From Circinella umbellata (Eukaryota; Mucoromycota; Mucoromycetes; Mucorales; Lichtheimiaceae): a stretch of DNA of 64,000 nucleotides. Every line of letters starts with the position of its first letter. The stretch's first letter is position 1. Under the pieces are notes generated by a model. The model was not told the origin of the DNA. It saw only the letters and a list, made by a program, of their open reading frames with translations, and did no database searches. Of the stretch, positions 37,401-47,672 are shown one piece after another. The stretch is from assembly GCA_025093555.1 (NCBI GenBank), contig JAIWNF010000102.1, positions 1 through 64,000 of the forward strand. The letters run 5' to 3'. The position numbers and the translations under genes are program-made.

Positions 37401-38908
37401 TCTGTTTCGGATGGCAGCGGGAAACATAGAAATAATATTGTTCGGGAGATGATCAGATCGGTCCACGAGTTGCTTGTAAATTTTATTTGCTGTTAGATTA
37501 AAAAAAAAGAAAGATAATAAGAAGTTATTATTTATTAATTTCAGCAATGTTAACAGTAAACATAAATTATAATAGCAAAGCATGATTTAATACGTTACCC
37601 AAAGTATTAGGTGATTGTCGTAAGTTTATATTAAGCTCGGTAACCAATCCATTAATGTAAGATAACCATACTCTTTTCAAAAAGTCAGGAATATTCATAA
37701 GCAAGTGATTACGGGCATCTATTATAAATGGTAATAAATGACAAAAATTAGACTCTTGTATAGGTAACAAAATAAAATATAGAATATCAAGGGACGACGA
37801 TAAAATTCAACAATACATACTTGTCATCGCTTTTCTGGCAAAATTTCTTCTAACTTCGGAACGTAAACCAGGATCCCATGCAGGTACTGCGTAATAAGCT
37901 AATAGTATTTAATTAGAGCCTATTACAGTACATAATCATGCACTATTTGGTAATTCATAAAAACAAATGTAAAGCTTACCTTGACCATTATTTTGTACAC
38001 GAGCAGGATTAAAGTGATTTGTAAATGTATTATCAAGTTCAGGGTAAGGTGTTGGCTAAACAATATATGTATATATGTATATGGTTAATAAGTTATTCAT
38101 GTTAGGCATGTGGACAGTCAATACATAACTCTATAAACAAAACTTACTCGAGCAAGAGCTTCACCAGGTGGTGTCGTCACCAAATGAAAGGCATTTTCCC
38201 AAAAGTTTTGATCTGTTAATACAGGACGAGTGACATTGGCAGGATCTTCAACAGATCGTAACACATGTAACGTTACAAGGTTCATTGCATCCCGTCGAAG
38301 AATAGTATATTCTTCTGCAAGTCGACGTATGAAATTCTATAAAAAAAAACCACAATTCAGTAAATACTTTTCATTATATATTTGCACGTGAAGTTTTAAC
38401 TACAACAAAAAAAAATGCATATATAATTACCAACATATCTGGCGTACCAGGTGGTGGCTGCCTTGCACCTGCCAAATAAGGATTTTCTAGAATGGTTTGG
38501 AGTTTACATTCACGTGTAACAACTCTGTTACGTCTTCTTGCTGCTCTGTGATTATCGGGGAAAATTTCTCTCAAATATGCTCTAGCTTGTTCTCGTCCTG
38601 ATAAAACACATAATAAAAATAAGTAAATACATCTAATATTGTTATATTGATATGCGTGTGTGTATAACATAAAATACTACATTATCCAAATACTTACGTT
38701 CCGCCAATGTTTCCGGTCTTGGATTTGGACCCCGTGTTACGGGGAATACCACTTCTTGGTCTTCAATAATATCAGCATCAGATCGATTACTTAGAAATGA
38801 AAACCCTGACCCGTTTGAATTAAATGAATTTATGGAATCGATTGACATGGCATCCTCAGTGTCGTCATCACCTACGCTGTCGGCACTATCAATATCCATA
38901 GGCTCCAT
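34450..38908 (-). CDS. Fanzor-type (eukaryotic TnpB-like) RuvC nuclease, 18 exons
   Basis: Predicted RNA-guided DNA endonuclease of the Fanzor/TnpB superfamily. Exons in order: 38698-38908, 38431-38597, 38148-38336, 37980-38055, 37821-37898, 37599-37718, 37384-37489, 36993-37275, 36752-36905, 36538-36654, 36288-36440, 36078-36177, 35777-35974, 35568-35691, 35309-35497, 35059-35216, 34863-34984 and 34450-34727. All join in phase to 940 residues without a stop, so the gene looks intact. The N-tail is acidic and disordered. RuvC-I is LVYIDPGIRSLVTAV (Asp550). The usual RuvC-II place reads TIVAYGDGRL (about 733-742) with no Glu, but Glu772 stands in LTNESYTSIMCSVC. The zinc ribbon starts at Cys779/782, and a second CxxC pair is at 861/864. 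RuvC-III is VIDRDLNAANNI (Asp883). A basic stretch (about 707-724) could be a nuclear signal. Intron 9 needs a GC donor. The acceptor of exon 6 is the least certain. Type 1 versus type 2 cannot be decided by eye. Confidence 0.88.
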
Positions 38909-38937
38909 GGCTGGAGAATAAGAACAAGTAGCAATAA

Positions 38938-39008
38938 AGAAAATGTAAGAAAATGTAAGAAAATGTAAGAAAATGTAAGAAAATGTAAGAAAATGTAAGA
39001 AAATGTAA
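38938..39008. repeat. 10-bp tandem repeat upstream of the Fanzor start codon
   Basis: About seven near-perfect copies of AAGAAAATGT on the plus strand (CTTACATTTT-type on the gene strand), starting about 30 bases upstream of the ATG at 38,908. It lies in the presumed 5' untranslated or core promoter region. On the gene strand it is a pyrimidine-rich tract. Confidence 0.85.
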
Positions 39009-39086
39009 AAAAAAAAGAGATGATGAATAATTTTATGAGGTTTACAGAAACCGTTCTTTTATACTTAACCGTTGGCTAAATAGATC

Positions 39087-39613
39087 ATTTTCAGAACAGC
39101 CATTTTATCAATGACTATTTTTTATCAATGACCATTTATCAATGACTATTTTTTATCAATGACCATTTTATCAATGACTATTTTTTATCAATGACCATTT
39201 ATCAATGACTATTTTTTATCAATGACCATTTATCAATGACTATTTTATCAATGACTATTTTTTATCAATGACCATTTATCAATGACTACTTTTTATCAAT
39301 GGCCCATTTTATCAATGACTATTTTTTATCAATGGCATTTTATCAATGACTATTTTTTATCAATGAACATTTTATCAATGACTATTTTTTATCAATGACC
39401 ATTTATCAATGACTATTTTTTATCAATGACTATTTTATCAATGACTATTTTTTATCAATGACCATTTATCAATGAACATTTTTTATCAACGAACATTTAT
39501 CAATGAACATTTTTTATCAATGAACATTTATCAATGAACATTTTTTATCAATGAACATTTTTTATCAATGAACATTTATCAATGACTATTTTTTATCAAT
39601 GACCATTTTATCA
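39087..39613. repeat. TTTATCAATGA tandem array
   Basis: About 530 bases made almost wholly of a 15-17 base half-unit, TTTATCAATGACTATTT and variants (GACC, GAAC and GGCC at the variable position). The half-units often alternate as a ~31-base pair of short and long forms. Roughly 35 half-units. It sits between the Fanzor gene and the MULE transposase relic. No conserved spacers of the CRISPR kind are present. Confidence 0.88.
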
Positions 39614-40371
39614 CTAAAAATAAAGATAGGAAAAGAGAGAGAAAAAGCCAATGAGACCTCAAAAGAACAAAATTTAATTGTAGCCAATATAATTGAGGTG
39701 TAGTCAATTAAAACAAAATATCCTCTCTATTTATACATGAGATCCTCATCATCACTTCAGCAGGATGTATCAATTATGTTTCTGAGAATTGTGATAATAA
39801 AGAAAATGATTTTTAAATTAAACTTTGTGCGGTTGACGACATGATCCGTCTACACAGCTGTTACCCATTTGTAGGCGAAGGTCATTGTAGTCTCCCATTT
39901 TAATAAATATAACTTTTAACCTTTTATCATTTTTAAAGACCGCGGACGTCCGTATTTCTGAAACACCCAGTCGTCAGATTAACAGCACCAGACATACTTG
40001 TGATTATATCTTTTACTTTAAGCAAGAAAATATGTGTACCATAAAAAGAAAGGGAACAAGATAAATGGTGTACGTACAATAATTACGTATTGTACCATTT
40101 AGTATAAATGTTTTGATTTAATTATGAGTATATGATATAATGAAAGCAAAGAATAATGGTTAATTCCATTACCGGAAAAAGATTTATTGAGAAAAACAAA
40201 GAGTTACTTTGAATACTACTTTTTGTTTGTTGTTATTCAATATAATAATTATACAGTAGAGGAAAAGTGTTTGATTGTTATTGTTACTACGTACCAACAA
40301 ATATTACGAATACTTTTCTACAGTATTTCTACGTATACGTACATGTTGTTATTAAAAATTATGATACATAC
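39614..40371. other. Non-coding stretch between the tandem array and the transposase relic
   Basis: AT-rich with one more complex island at 39,820-39,970 (a GCGGTTGACGAC word and a GACCGCGGACGTCCG patch). I see no protein-coding sense. The missing C-terminal end of the transposase would fall here if it were still present. A possible further exon near 40,260-40,310 is too short to support. Confidence 0.4.
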
Positions 40372-42127
40372 AGGTCTCCAAGCTTTACACCATTTCTCTC
40401 TTTTAGGGTACCAATATTGGTACATATAATCATAGAATTCAACATAACCATTTACATCGTGCCACATTGATTTAAACGAATCCTATAGAACCTCAAACAA
40501 ATCAATACTATCACAATTCATCAAAAGATTCAAAGAATTACGAGCTTGCCGTTGTTGTTCTTTTGTTTCATGTGTAGAATTTTCGACTTTGATTTTATAG
40601 AAATTAAAACAATGAGTTACAAGTTAATACATCGTACCAAAACAAATAATAACGTTTCATATATAAAATAAAACCAAATTCACTTACCATTTTTTTTATA
40701 TGTTTCTCCCATGCTCTTTTAATGTGCCAATGACACAAAAGAACCTGAACAACATCACCCTATACTTGGTTTATAGCATTTATTTCAACAGGACTACAAT
40801 CGATCATTATAGACTTAGGGACAAAGTTGATGACACTTTTTAACCATTCAAACCAACTAGCAACAGAGACTGTGGTTTCCGAGTTTGTTATCATAAACCC
40901 AACAGGACAACCTTTGTTTGTATCAAGATTTTTGCAAACAATGGTAAATAAATAGCAACTATCAGAACTTCGAATAAATGATTTACATGTTTTATGTGTC
41001 GAATCAACACAAACAATATCCTGCCTTTGAAGAATCTAAAAAGAAATACCATAATAATCAATATCGAATCAATCATCAATTAACAACAGATCATTTTTAC
41101 TTACTGGTTTTTGCCATTTGGATATCCAAGCAATTGTAAATCTATTATTATCTTCATCAATATTTGACAATACATCATATCCTTCATCATCAAGATACTT
41201 AAGCCAAAGACGTACACTATCTTTATCAAGTGCTGCTTTTTTTGAAAGTCGAGCAAGTTTTGTTTGAATGAGATTTTGGACGTCTTTATAATGAATAAGT
41301 TCTGACACAGGCAACAAATTTGGGTTATTATCAAGCTATACATTTGTTTTTTATAACAATTAGTATTACATCATTATTATCATATATTAAGTTTACAAAA
41401 CATACGTAATCTCTTTCTTTACGCGTCAAACGCAATGCATTCTGTATAGCTTCCCAGTCCATATTTTTATCAACACGTTCAATAATCCATTTGCGAGCTT
41501 CTTCAGGTAAACGAGATGCAATAATACTTTCTGAATTTGTAGGATCATGATTATGGTGATACCAATAATAAACAGCTTCGTATGAATCATCTGAATACTT
41601 ATACAAATCAATCTTAGCAGGACAATCAACTTTAGGAATCATTTTGGATGGATCACGTTTGCGTTTTTTGGAAGGAGATATTGATGATGATGACGACGAA
41701 GAAGAAGCACTTGATGCTTTACGAGGTTTTCCACCATGGTTACAAATAAAACGATACTTCATTTGATATACAGCAGGACGGCCAATTGTTTCTGACTTTT
41801 CATTGTTATTATTATCATTATCATTATTATTGTTGCTATTATTGATGCTGTTGCTATAGTTATTGTTATTATCATTGGTATTATTATTATTATCATTATT
41901 ATTATTATCATTATTATTATTATTACTTCGTTGCTTTGCCTAGGCTAAAACCATTACGAATAAATGTGGCATGATTTTGAGGAACTGTTTTAAACCATGA
42001 CTGCCATTCTTCTTCAGTGTTAAAGCTTTTACAAAAAGGATGTACGTCGTAATTGGGAGATAAAACCTAGTTCGTCAAGTAACGAACCTTTAGAGAAATG
42101 TTGGGGGTTTGAAGGAATGGCAGCCAT
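40372..42127 (-). pseudogene. Mutator-like (MULE/MuDR) transposase, degenerate
   Basis: DDE transposase relic with several readable exons. The N-terminal region from the ATG at 42,127 (MAAIPSNPQHFSKGSLLDEL) loses frame, resumes as HPFCKSFNTEEEWQSWFKTV, then hits a TAA. After an Asn/Asp run (simple repeat) comes a FAR1/MULE-type DNA-binding part: MKYRFICNHGG, then VDCPAKIDLY, YYWYHHNHDP. The catalytic part carries the first Asp in VCVDSTHKTCKSF, the second in SIMIDCSPVEINAI, and the SWIM-proximal CHWHIKRAWEKH block. At least two in-frame TAG codons (after INQV and after LFEVL) and the loss of the C-terminus after KWCKAWRP show that it is dead. It has the same orientation as the Fanzor gene 1.5 kb downstream. 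The nearest relatives would be Mucoromycota MULEs (inference). Confidence 0.85.
41805..41935. repeat. ATT/ATC trinucleotide microsatellite
   Basis: Long ATT repeat with ATC interruptions inside the transposase relic. On the minus strand it encodes an Asn/Asp run. It marks the position where the transposase frame shifts, so slippage here may have contributed to the break. Confidence 0.85.
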
Positions 42128-42234
42128 GGTCAAAGAGGAAAGTAAACAAACAAAAAAAAAGTTTTATAAAAATTGCGGATGTATAATTTAATTTACGTCA
42201 CGACTTTCTGGTGATTTTTAGCTACGCCGTACAT

Positions 42235-42660
42235 TGTTGGGAATTAATGCGTCATCTATCTCTTTTTCTTGTGAATCTTTCCAAGTTGAAGCTAAACCAG
42301 TATAGCCGATTCCAAAACTATTAAACAAGTTCTTTCTAATGCTCATTGGATGATCTTTTGTAATATTCATTACTTCAAATGAATGTTTAACACAATGACC
42401 ATTATGCCATACTTCTAATGGTTTTGTAATACCAATTCGTTCACTCTTTTTATCAGAACTAGCTTAACAAATATAATTCTGGATAGGTATTTCTTTAATA
42501 TTTTCTTTATTACAAAAATATCTATTTATGGCTGAAAGCGTAGTTCTTCTGTCTAACAAAAAAAAAGACACATTCTTTCTCTATAGTTGTATAAGTGTTT
42601 CGTCCTCTTGGTTCATATCTGTTTTCTTTTGATTCCCTGTCCTTGCTTTTTTGAGATGCC
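42235..42660 (-). pseudogene. Retropepsin-like relic of a retroelement
   Basis: The minus strand encodes IGITKPLEVWHNGHCVKHSF, then EVMNITKDHPMSIRKNLFNS and FGIGYTGLASTW. This layout resembles the second half of aspartic proteases of Ty3/Gypsy-type retrotransposons (VKHxFEV, a loading strand, then LGIGxTG). A stop interrupts the N-terminal side near 42,465 and the active-site DTG strand is not seen. An upstream fragment (about 42,560-42,660) reads RYEPRGRNTYTTIEKECV. The family call is inference from pattern. Confidence 0.4.
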
Positions 42661-43284
42661 AGGATGTTTGTCAATTAACGCTTTGTCAAACTCGAGTAAT
42701 GTCCACAAGCCGATATCAGTTTTTTGTAAGAGTTCTATCAGGCTCTCTTACAACTGAATTATATAGATAATGGAAAGAGGCCAAGAGAGGATCATGCCGT
42801 CACCACCCACCGAAATAGAAGACTAAGTTTGTCAGTACATGGTGGTACGTCATGGCCACACCATAATCCAGCCAGCCAAGGACCACGTCAACTAAAATAT
42901 GATCCAAACCTGCATATGGTGCCATCAAGAGAAAAACCCAGGTCACACTTGTGAGACGTATAGAGGGTCTGAGGGTCTGTGAAGGGCAACACGAGTGACA
43001 AGAAGCAGAAATAGAACAGGCTGAGCGGCTCACTTTCAGCAACTGGTTGAGAACACAACTGATGATAGACTTCCTTGTAAGTTACAAATAAAGGTCACAT
43101 TAAAGTTGAATACGATCTTAGTGTTTTGGAGAGTTTATATCCAGAAAGTGAATCAATTCGCAATCAACTGAAATATATCAGAAAATACATAAAGGTAAAT
43201 TTCATATGAAGTTTGCATAATAATTGATCGACGTTGAAAGTTGTTAAAGTTTCTTTTTGTATTTAATATGTAAGAGTAAAAAAA
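42661..43284. other. Mixed region with a GC-richer island
   Basis: The island at about 42,780-43,040 is clearly more GC-rich than its surroundings. It is open for 80 codons on the minus strand (LLMAPYAGLDHILVDVVLGW), but I recognise no family. It may be a fragment of a repetitive element. The rest is AT-rich leader of the following gene relic. Confidence 0.35.
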
Positions 43285-43884
43285 ATGTCGCGTTGGAATA
43301 ATTCAAAGCCCACTCTCGATATGTATGCAATTGAGCAGTATACAAATGAGGTAAAACATTCGTAAAAAAATGGAGGGAGGGCCTTGTTTCAATTTACTCA
43401 CGTACAATATGATTTTCCAACTACGGCTACTATAGCAAGTGTTCGAAAGCGCAAGTCTTGGATTAGCCGCTCAATATATCAGTCAAAAAACAAAAAAACG
43501 AGCTGCACCATCATCATCATCATCATCATATATTGCTTCCAGTTCTAGAAAACAGAAGACAACAACAGTAAGACAATTACCCAAGCAAATTAAAAATATG
43601 AATATCTTTTCTTTAAAGTTGATTGACCTACTCTTTGTGTGTATGTAGCAAACGGTAAGCAGCTCATCAAATGACGGTTCGGTCGAAGAGCAGTTTAAAG
43701 AAAATGACAATATATTTATTAATCGAAAAGGCTCATCTGTTGGTACTATTATCAAGCATAATGCACTATTTATCCATTAAAAGTATCAAAGCCGTAGCTC
43801 ATCATTAACAAATCGCGAAAGGAAGATTATGGTGTAAGTAAAAATGAAATAAATAAACGACCTAGATTTTTTAATTACTGATCA

Positions 43885-44121
43885 AAGAGCATGCCCAACC
43901 GACTCCCCAAACTTTTTGCTAGATATAAACCCAGAATCAGTGCCGAAATTTGGCAATTGTGCAAATCACCCAACGGACTCCCCAAATTAAGAATTTTTAT
44001 TTCAAGGCACAGAAAGGTGTTTGGAGATCAGCCAGAGGCTCCCGTTGGGGCAATGAATCTCCAAATCGGTTCTCCAAATCTAGCAGGTTTCTTTTTTCGG
44101 GAGTCCGTTGGGCATGCTCTT
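43885..44121. mobile_element. 237-bp MITE with 23-bp terminal inverted repeats
   Basis: The left end reads AAGAGCATGCCCAACCGACT and the right end is the inverted AAGAGCATGCCCAACGGACT, one mismatch in 20, followed by CCC in both. Inside, a third copy of CCCAACGGACTCCCCAAA occurs near 43,968. A TTTGGAGA...CGATTTGGAGA pair reads on the opposite strand near 44,025-44,080, so the element is rich in internal repeats. No clear target duplication was found. It sits inside the broken gene 43,285-46,037. Confidence 0.75.
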
Positions 44122-45014
44122 AGAGTTGGTTTATCATCTGTGTTGGATCTTACCGATAAGTCAATGGAATCACAACGATCATTATTCACTGAAGAGGAGT
44201 GGAAGTGATTAACAAATTATTTCAATAAAAAGTACCACATCGAGCCAAAACCACTACCCAAGTTTCTTGATAGTGCTTGGCCAATTGTCGCCAATGTAAG
44301 TGTTACAAAACTAGCTAACCACATGTATGACATGCTTAATTTTTTTTTTTTTTTTTGAAAATAAAGGTGTGTAACACATCAGTTACGCCTGGTCAAGAAT
44401 ACCTTCGCAAACTTATTGCTGACCCATCCTTGTCCAAAGAAAACCGAGATATTTTAAAGATGATGGAACATTGGTGAGGAATCATTATATGGAGTGGAAG
44501 AGAAACAAGATATTGAATTCGTATTAATCTCTTTTTTTTTCTATTTGGTTTCTTTGGATCTAATAGTTTGGACTTGGATGGGGGTTGTCCAGTTTTTGTC
44601 GTTAAAACAAACAAAAAACAAAAATATACTGAAAACGACTGCTTTCGCATTATTTGGTCAAGATCATTCGAACTTTTGTTCAATTCATCAAAAGTTGTAC
44701 GGATTAAAAGGTAATTTGTTGGTTATCTTATTGAGCACACACATAATGCGCAATACTGGTTTTTCTTACTCACACATACAATAAAGCAGAGAGTCGGTGC
44801 CTATTTTTAGTACTGAAAACAAGGCCGAGCTCTATCCAAATGACAGTAACATAATTGGCTTCAAGATTGATGCGCGTGTAGTTGTGGATGTTGACGACAA
44901 CGGGCATGATATTGTATCGGTAGAAGTAGCAAAAGGCTATCAAGTCGGAAACGTACTGTCACCGCTCGCTATGACCACATTTGATATAACGATGTTTCGA
45001 TATACAGTTGCGAT

Positions 45015-45235
45015 AGTGCTCTTGGGGCCCAAGATAGATTGGGCGGTGAAAATCGTCCATTTTCTATAATGACATCCGCCTTGGGCATCATCGCTACCAG
45101 GCGCGAAGCGCCTTTTTGGGGGGTCAAGGGGGGGGGTTTACCCCCCTTGCGACGTGTTCTCCGTTGAATGACCCGAAGCGAAGCGTAGGGGCTCATTCAG
45201 CCGAAGCGAAGCGAGACAGGCAAACGCTAGTTTAC
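45015..45235. mobile_element. GC-rich insert with CGAAGCGAAGCG motifs
   Basis: An abrupt GC-rich island in AT-rich surroundings. It contains GGCGCGAAGCGCC (self-complementary), a G-run and C-run pair that can fold on itself (about 45,113-45,149), and two CGAAGCGAAGCG copies about 34 bases apart with TGACCC and GGGGCTCATTCA between them. The coding sense of the flanking broken gene stops on one side and does not resume within it. It is probably the end of a mobile element or a small structured repeat; the class is unknown. Confidence 0.5.
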
Positions 45236-46562
45236 AGTATGAAGATATAATGTTTTAAAGTTTTCTTTTTGCAAGAAATATTAGATACATATGCGGACAA
45301 AAAGGTACATTCACAAGGGTATTTTCTCGTAATCGTTTCTCTTCAAAACGGGTTCAGAAGATGTTTTCTTGCTAACATTGTTTTCGATGGCTGATGTATG
45401 AACAGAAGCAATCTGCCATATATCTATGAATCACCTTACTAGAGATGGTCTTTACGTATACATTTCCCAACACAGCTTTCGTATGCTGATATCTGCATCA
45501 ACGGAATCATTACTCGAATTCCGCAAAACATTTGAATTTTTATATTCAGTCAAGGTTAGTATGTGCTTACTAGAAAGTTATAACAAGGTGAGAAAAGCAT
45601 TTTGTTCGTTCTAACAGGTCTCTTTATTTTTCAATTCTTTATATTGGAATCATATTATACAATTAGCAACACGAGTGCTTAAATATCATACAAAGCAAAA
45701 CGATATTAGCCAAAAATTTGGAGAATTTAGAAAGGAGAAAACAAGCGATGATGATACTGATTTATGGACTCGTGACACTTGGTACACACCCCATCGTGAT
45801 GATGGAAGATCTTCTGAACTACCGGCTCATTTATTCGGATTGCGTCGGCCGAAACCACTATTGGAAAAATTGCTGTTACTTGTCGATGATCAAGAAGATG
45901 TTGGTGATAGTGTGGAGCCTGAACAAAGCCCAACTAAAGAAGTAGATGAATTTGGATACCAGAAAGTAGAGTCAGGATGGTTTAATGTGTATACAGGAGA
46001 AACAACCGAAACACATCCCTTACATTATACCGATTAAAGATAAATGGCTACTCGCAACTTATATTCAAGATGCCTTTTTGGAATTATTTTAGCGCTTTTA
46101 GCTCTTCTTTTTCTCCTCCCTCTCTCAAGATAATCCCAATTGATTTCTTTTACTACAATTGTTTGTTTCGAATCATCTAAATCACTTTAATTTTAGTTTT
46201 AAACTTCTCATTCTAATACATTGATGTGCATAATAAATTGACAATACTTCAATAGCATATATTATATATTCGGCATTTTATGACAAACAATTCACCAATT
46301 TTACTTTAACACCATACGCGTTTACTCCTTCTTTTTTATTTTTCTGGCTGTTTTTGGAAATAGCATCATTGATGAATTGTTCAGTAATTAATACGTACAT
46401 AATATACCAAACGATTTGGATCGACTTTGAATGGTAGCCTACATAGGTAGGAAGTTACTATACCTCTTTTGAATCAGCCGATCGTTACTGTTATTGAGCA
46501 CGCTTACTTTATTAGCAGCACCTTCATCTAATTTTCTCGTTTGATAAACTTATTACAAATAA

Positions 46563-46923
46563 TGAGAATTGCTACCGGCGTACCAAAAGTGCGACTACGA
46601 GCGTAGCATGGAGGACCATTAAAACCATCCTCACTTGAACAATTACTTATGCTATAAAGTATGTAAATTAATTTCCACTTGCTATAGGTTTACATTGATT
46701 TACAGAAAATGGACCACTATGTTAGTTATGCTTTGTAAGAGTAGAATTAATAATAAAGTAGCAATTGAAAAAGGATGAAACAATAAAGATTAAAAATAAC
46801 AGTGAAATAATAAAATGAAAATGAATCTCACTGGATGGGTGTTAACTCTGATGATAATGCTGGTATACTAGAGGCGTAGCGTACAATAGCGACTCCTCCA
46901 TGCTACGCCCTTGGTAATTCTCA
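46563..46923. mobile_element. 361-bp PIF/Harbinger-style MITE with TAA target duplication
   Basis: The left end is TGAGAATTGCTACCGGCGTA and the inverted right end is TGAGAATTACCAAGGGCGTA. Each is followed (after a short insertion on the left) by GCGTAGCATGGAGGA. The trinucleotide TAA stands directly outside both ends (46,560-46,562 and 46,924-46,926), as expected of a 3-bp target duplication. The inner 250 bases are AT-rich and non-coding. A second GGCGTAGCGTAC word sits near the right end. Confidence 0.75.
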
Positions 46924-46996
46924 TAATACGCGCTGAACTAAATTAATTTTGCGCTATGAGAAAGATTATTTTGCGTTGTCTGGGGAATAAACTTGT

Positions 46997-47232
46997 GTTA
47001 GTAATTTTTGCGCCAATGATTTTTTGCGTCAAAATATTTACTTCCTTTGTGCTTATAACTTTATTTTCATAATTATTTCTAAAATAGCTCATATGGAATT
47101 CATTTATGATTATTTTTAATGAAATATTGTTTAATATATTTCCTGGTGAGCCAATAAAAAATACTAAGTGCTTGGACATACATACTTCGGTGCAACAATT
47201 CGGTGCAAAATCATTAGCGCAAAATTACTAAC
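46997..47232. repeat. Imperfect foldback, ~30-base arms
   Basis: The arm GTTAGTAATTTTTGCGCCAA with TGATTTTTTGCG following (46,997-47,028) is the inverse of GTGCAAAATCATTAGCGC with AAAATTACTAAC following (47,203-47,232). The loop is about 170 bases. Extra ATTTTGCG words lie outside both arms (46,950 and 47,233). It adjoins the preceding MITE and could be another small element. Confidence 0.5.
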
Positions 47233-47672
47233 GCAAAATCACATTATTCTAGTACTTATATATCTCCGCTTAACATTTTTAATTTTGGGTGTAAATAACT
47301 CTCTTCCAAAAGTGACGCAGTTTTTTTATTTCTTCAACTCTGGACGCAGCACGAAGTGCTTGAAACTTATATTTTGCATTGGACACTAGCTTTAATGCAC
47401 TAGCTTGCATTTGTATTTTTTTTGCAGTGTTTTACTATATAATCCAGCTGGTAAAAGAAAAATTAGGTTTACTTTTATGAACGGGTTTTTTCTCAGATGA
47501 AAAAAAATGATTACACATTATAAGAATATTACAAATTGAAACATCACTGCAATTTTTCATAGCACCCGCACAATTCCTCCTAGTTCTTAAAATCCAGCAA
47601 GACGATTTATGTAAATAGCAAGGCATGTAATGTTTTTGCCACTTTGAAGTTCATTACCACCGTGGAATATTA

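Larger units (their letters stand above)
43285..46037 (+). pseudogene. Broken multi-exon gene of an unrecognised repetitive fungal family
   Basis: Exon-like pieces with GT-AG junctions run along the plus strand. MSRWNNSKPTLDMYAIEQYT (43,285) joins to VFESASLGLAAQYISQKTKK and a Ser run. Then come RKGSSVGTIIKHNALFIH plus a stop, QEYLRKLIADPSLSKENRDI (about 44,395), RIIWSRSFELLFNSSKVVRI (about 44,650), VVVDVDDNGHDIVSVEVAKG (about 44,880), HLTRDGLYVYISQHSFRMLI (45,430), and a final exon 45,675-46,037 ending in GYQKVESGWFNVYTGETTET. Stops and shifts occur between pieces. The sequence is split by a MITE at 43,885 and a GC-rich insert at about 45,020. The function is unknown to me. The layout suggests a multicopy host or transposon-linked family, not a standard transposase. 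Confidence 0.5.

Noticed and set aside
37719..37770. Longer exon 6 of the Fanzor gene starting near ACAAG at about 37,757
   Set aside because: It is also in phase and would add SNFCHLLPFIID. I preferred the acceptor ATAATAG, but the choice is open and only transcripts can settle it.
39087..39613. CRISPR-like regular repeat pattern
   Set aside because: The repeat is continuous with no unique spacers, units vary in length, and the genome is eukaryotic. It is a minisatellite.
44969..45196. 75-codon minus frame over the GC-rich island
   Set aside because: It runs across the island border, and its Arg/Pro-rich sequence follows from base composition. No family is recognised, so it is not called as a gene.
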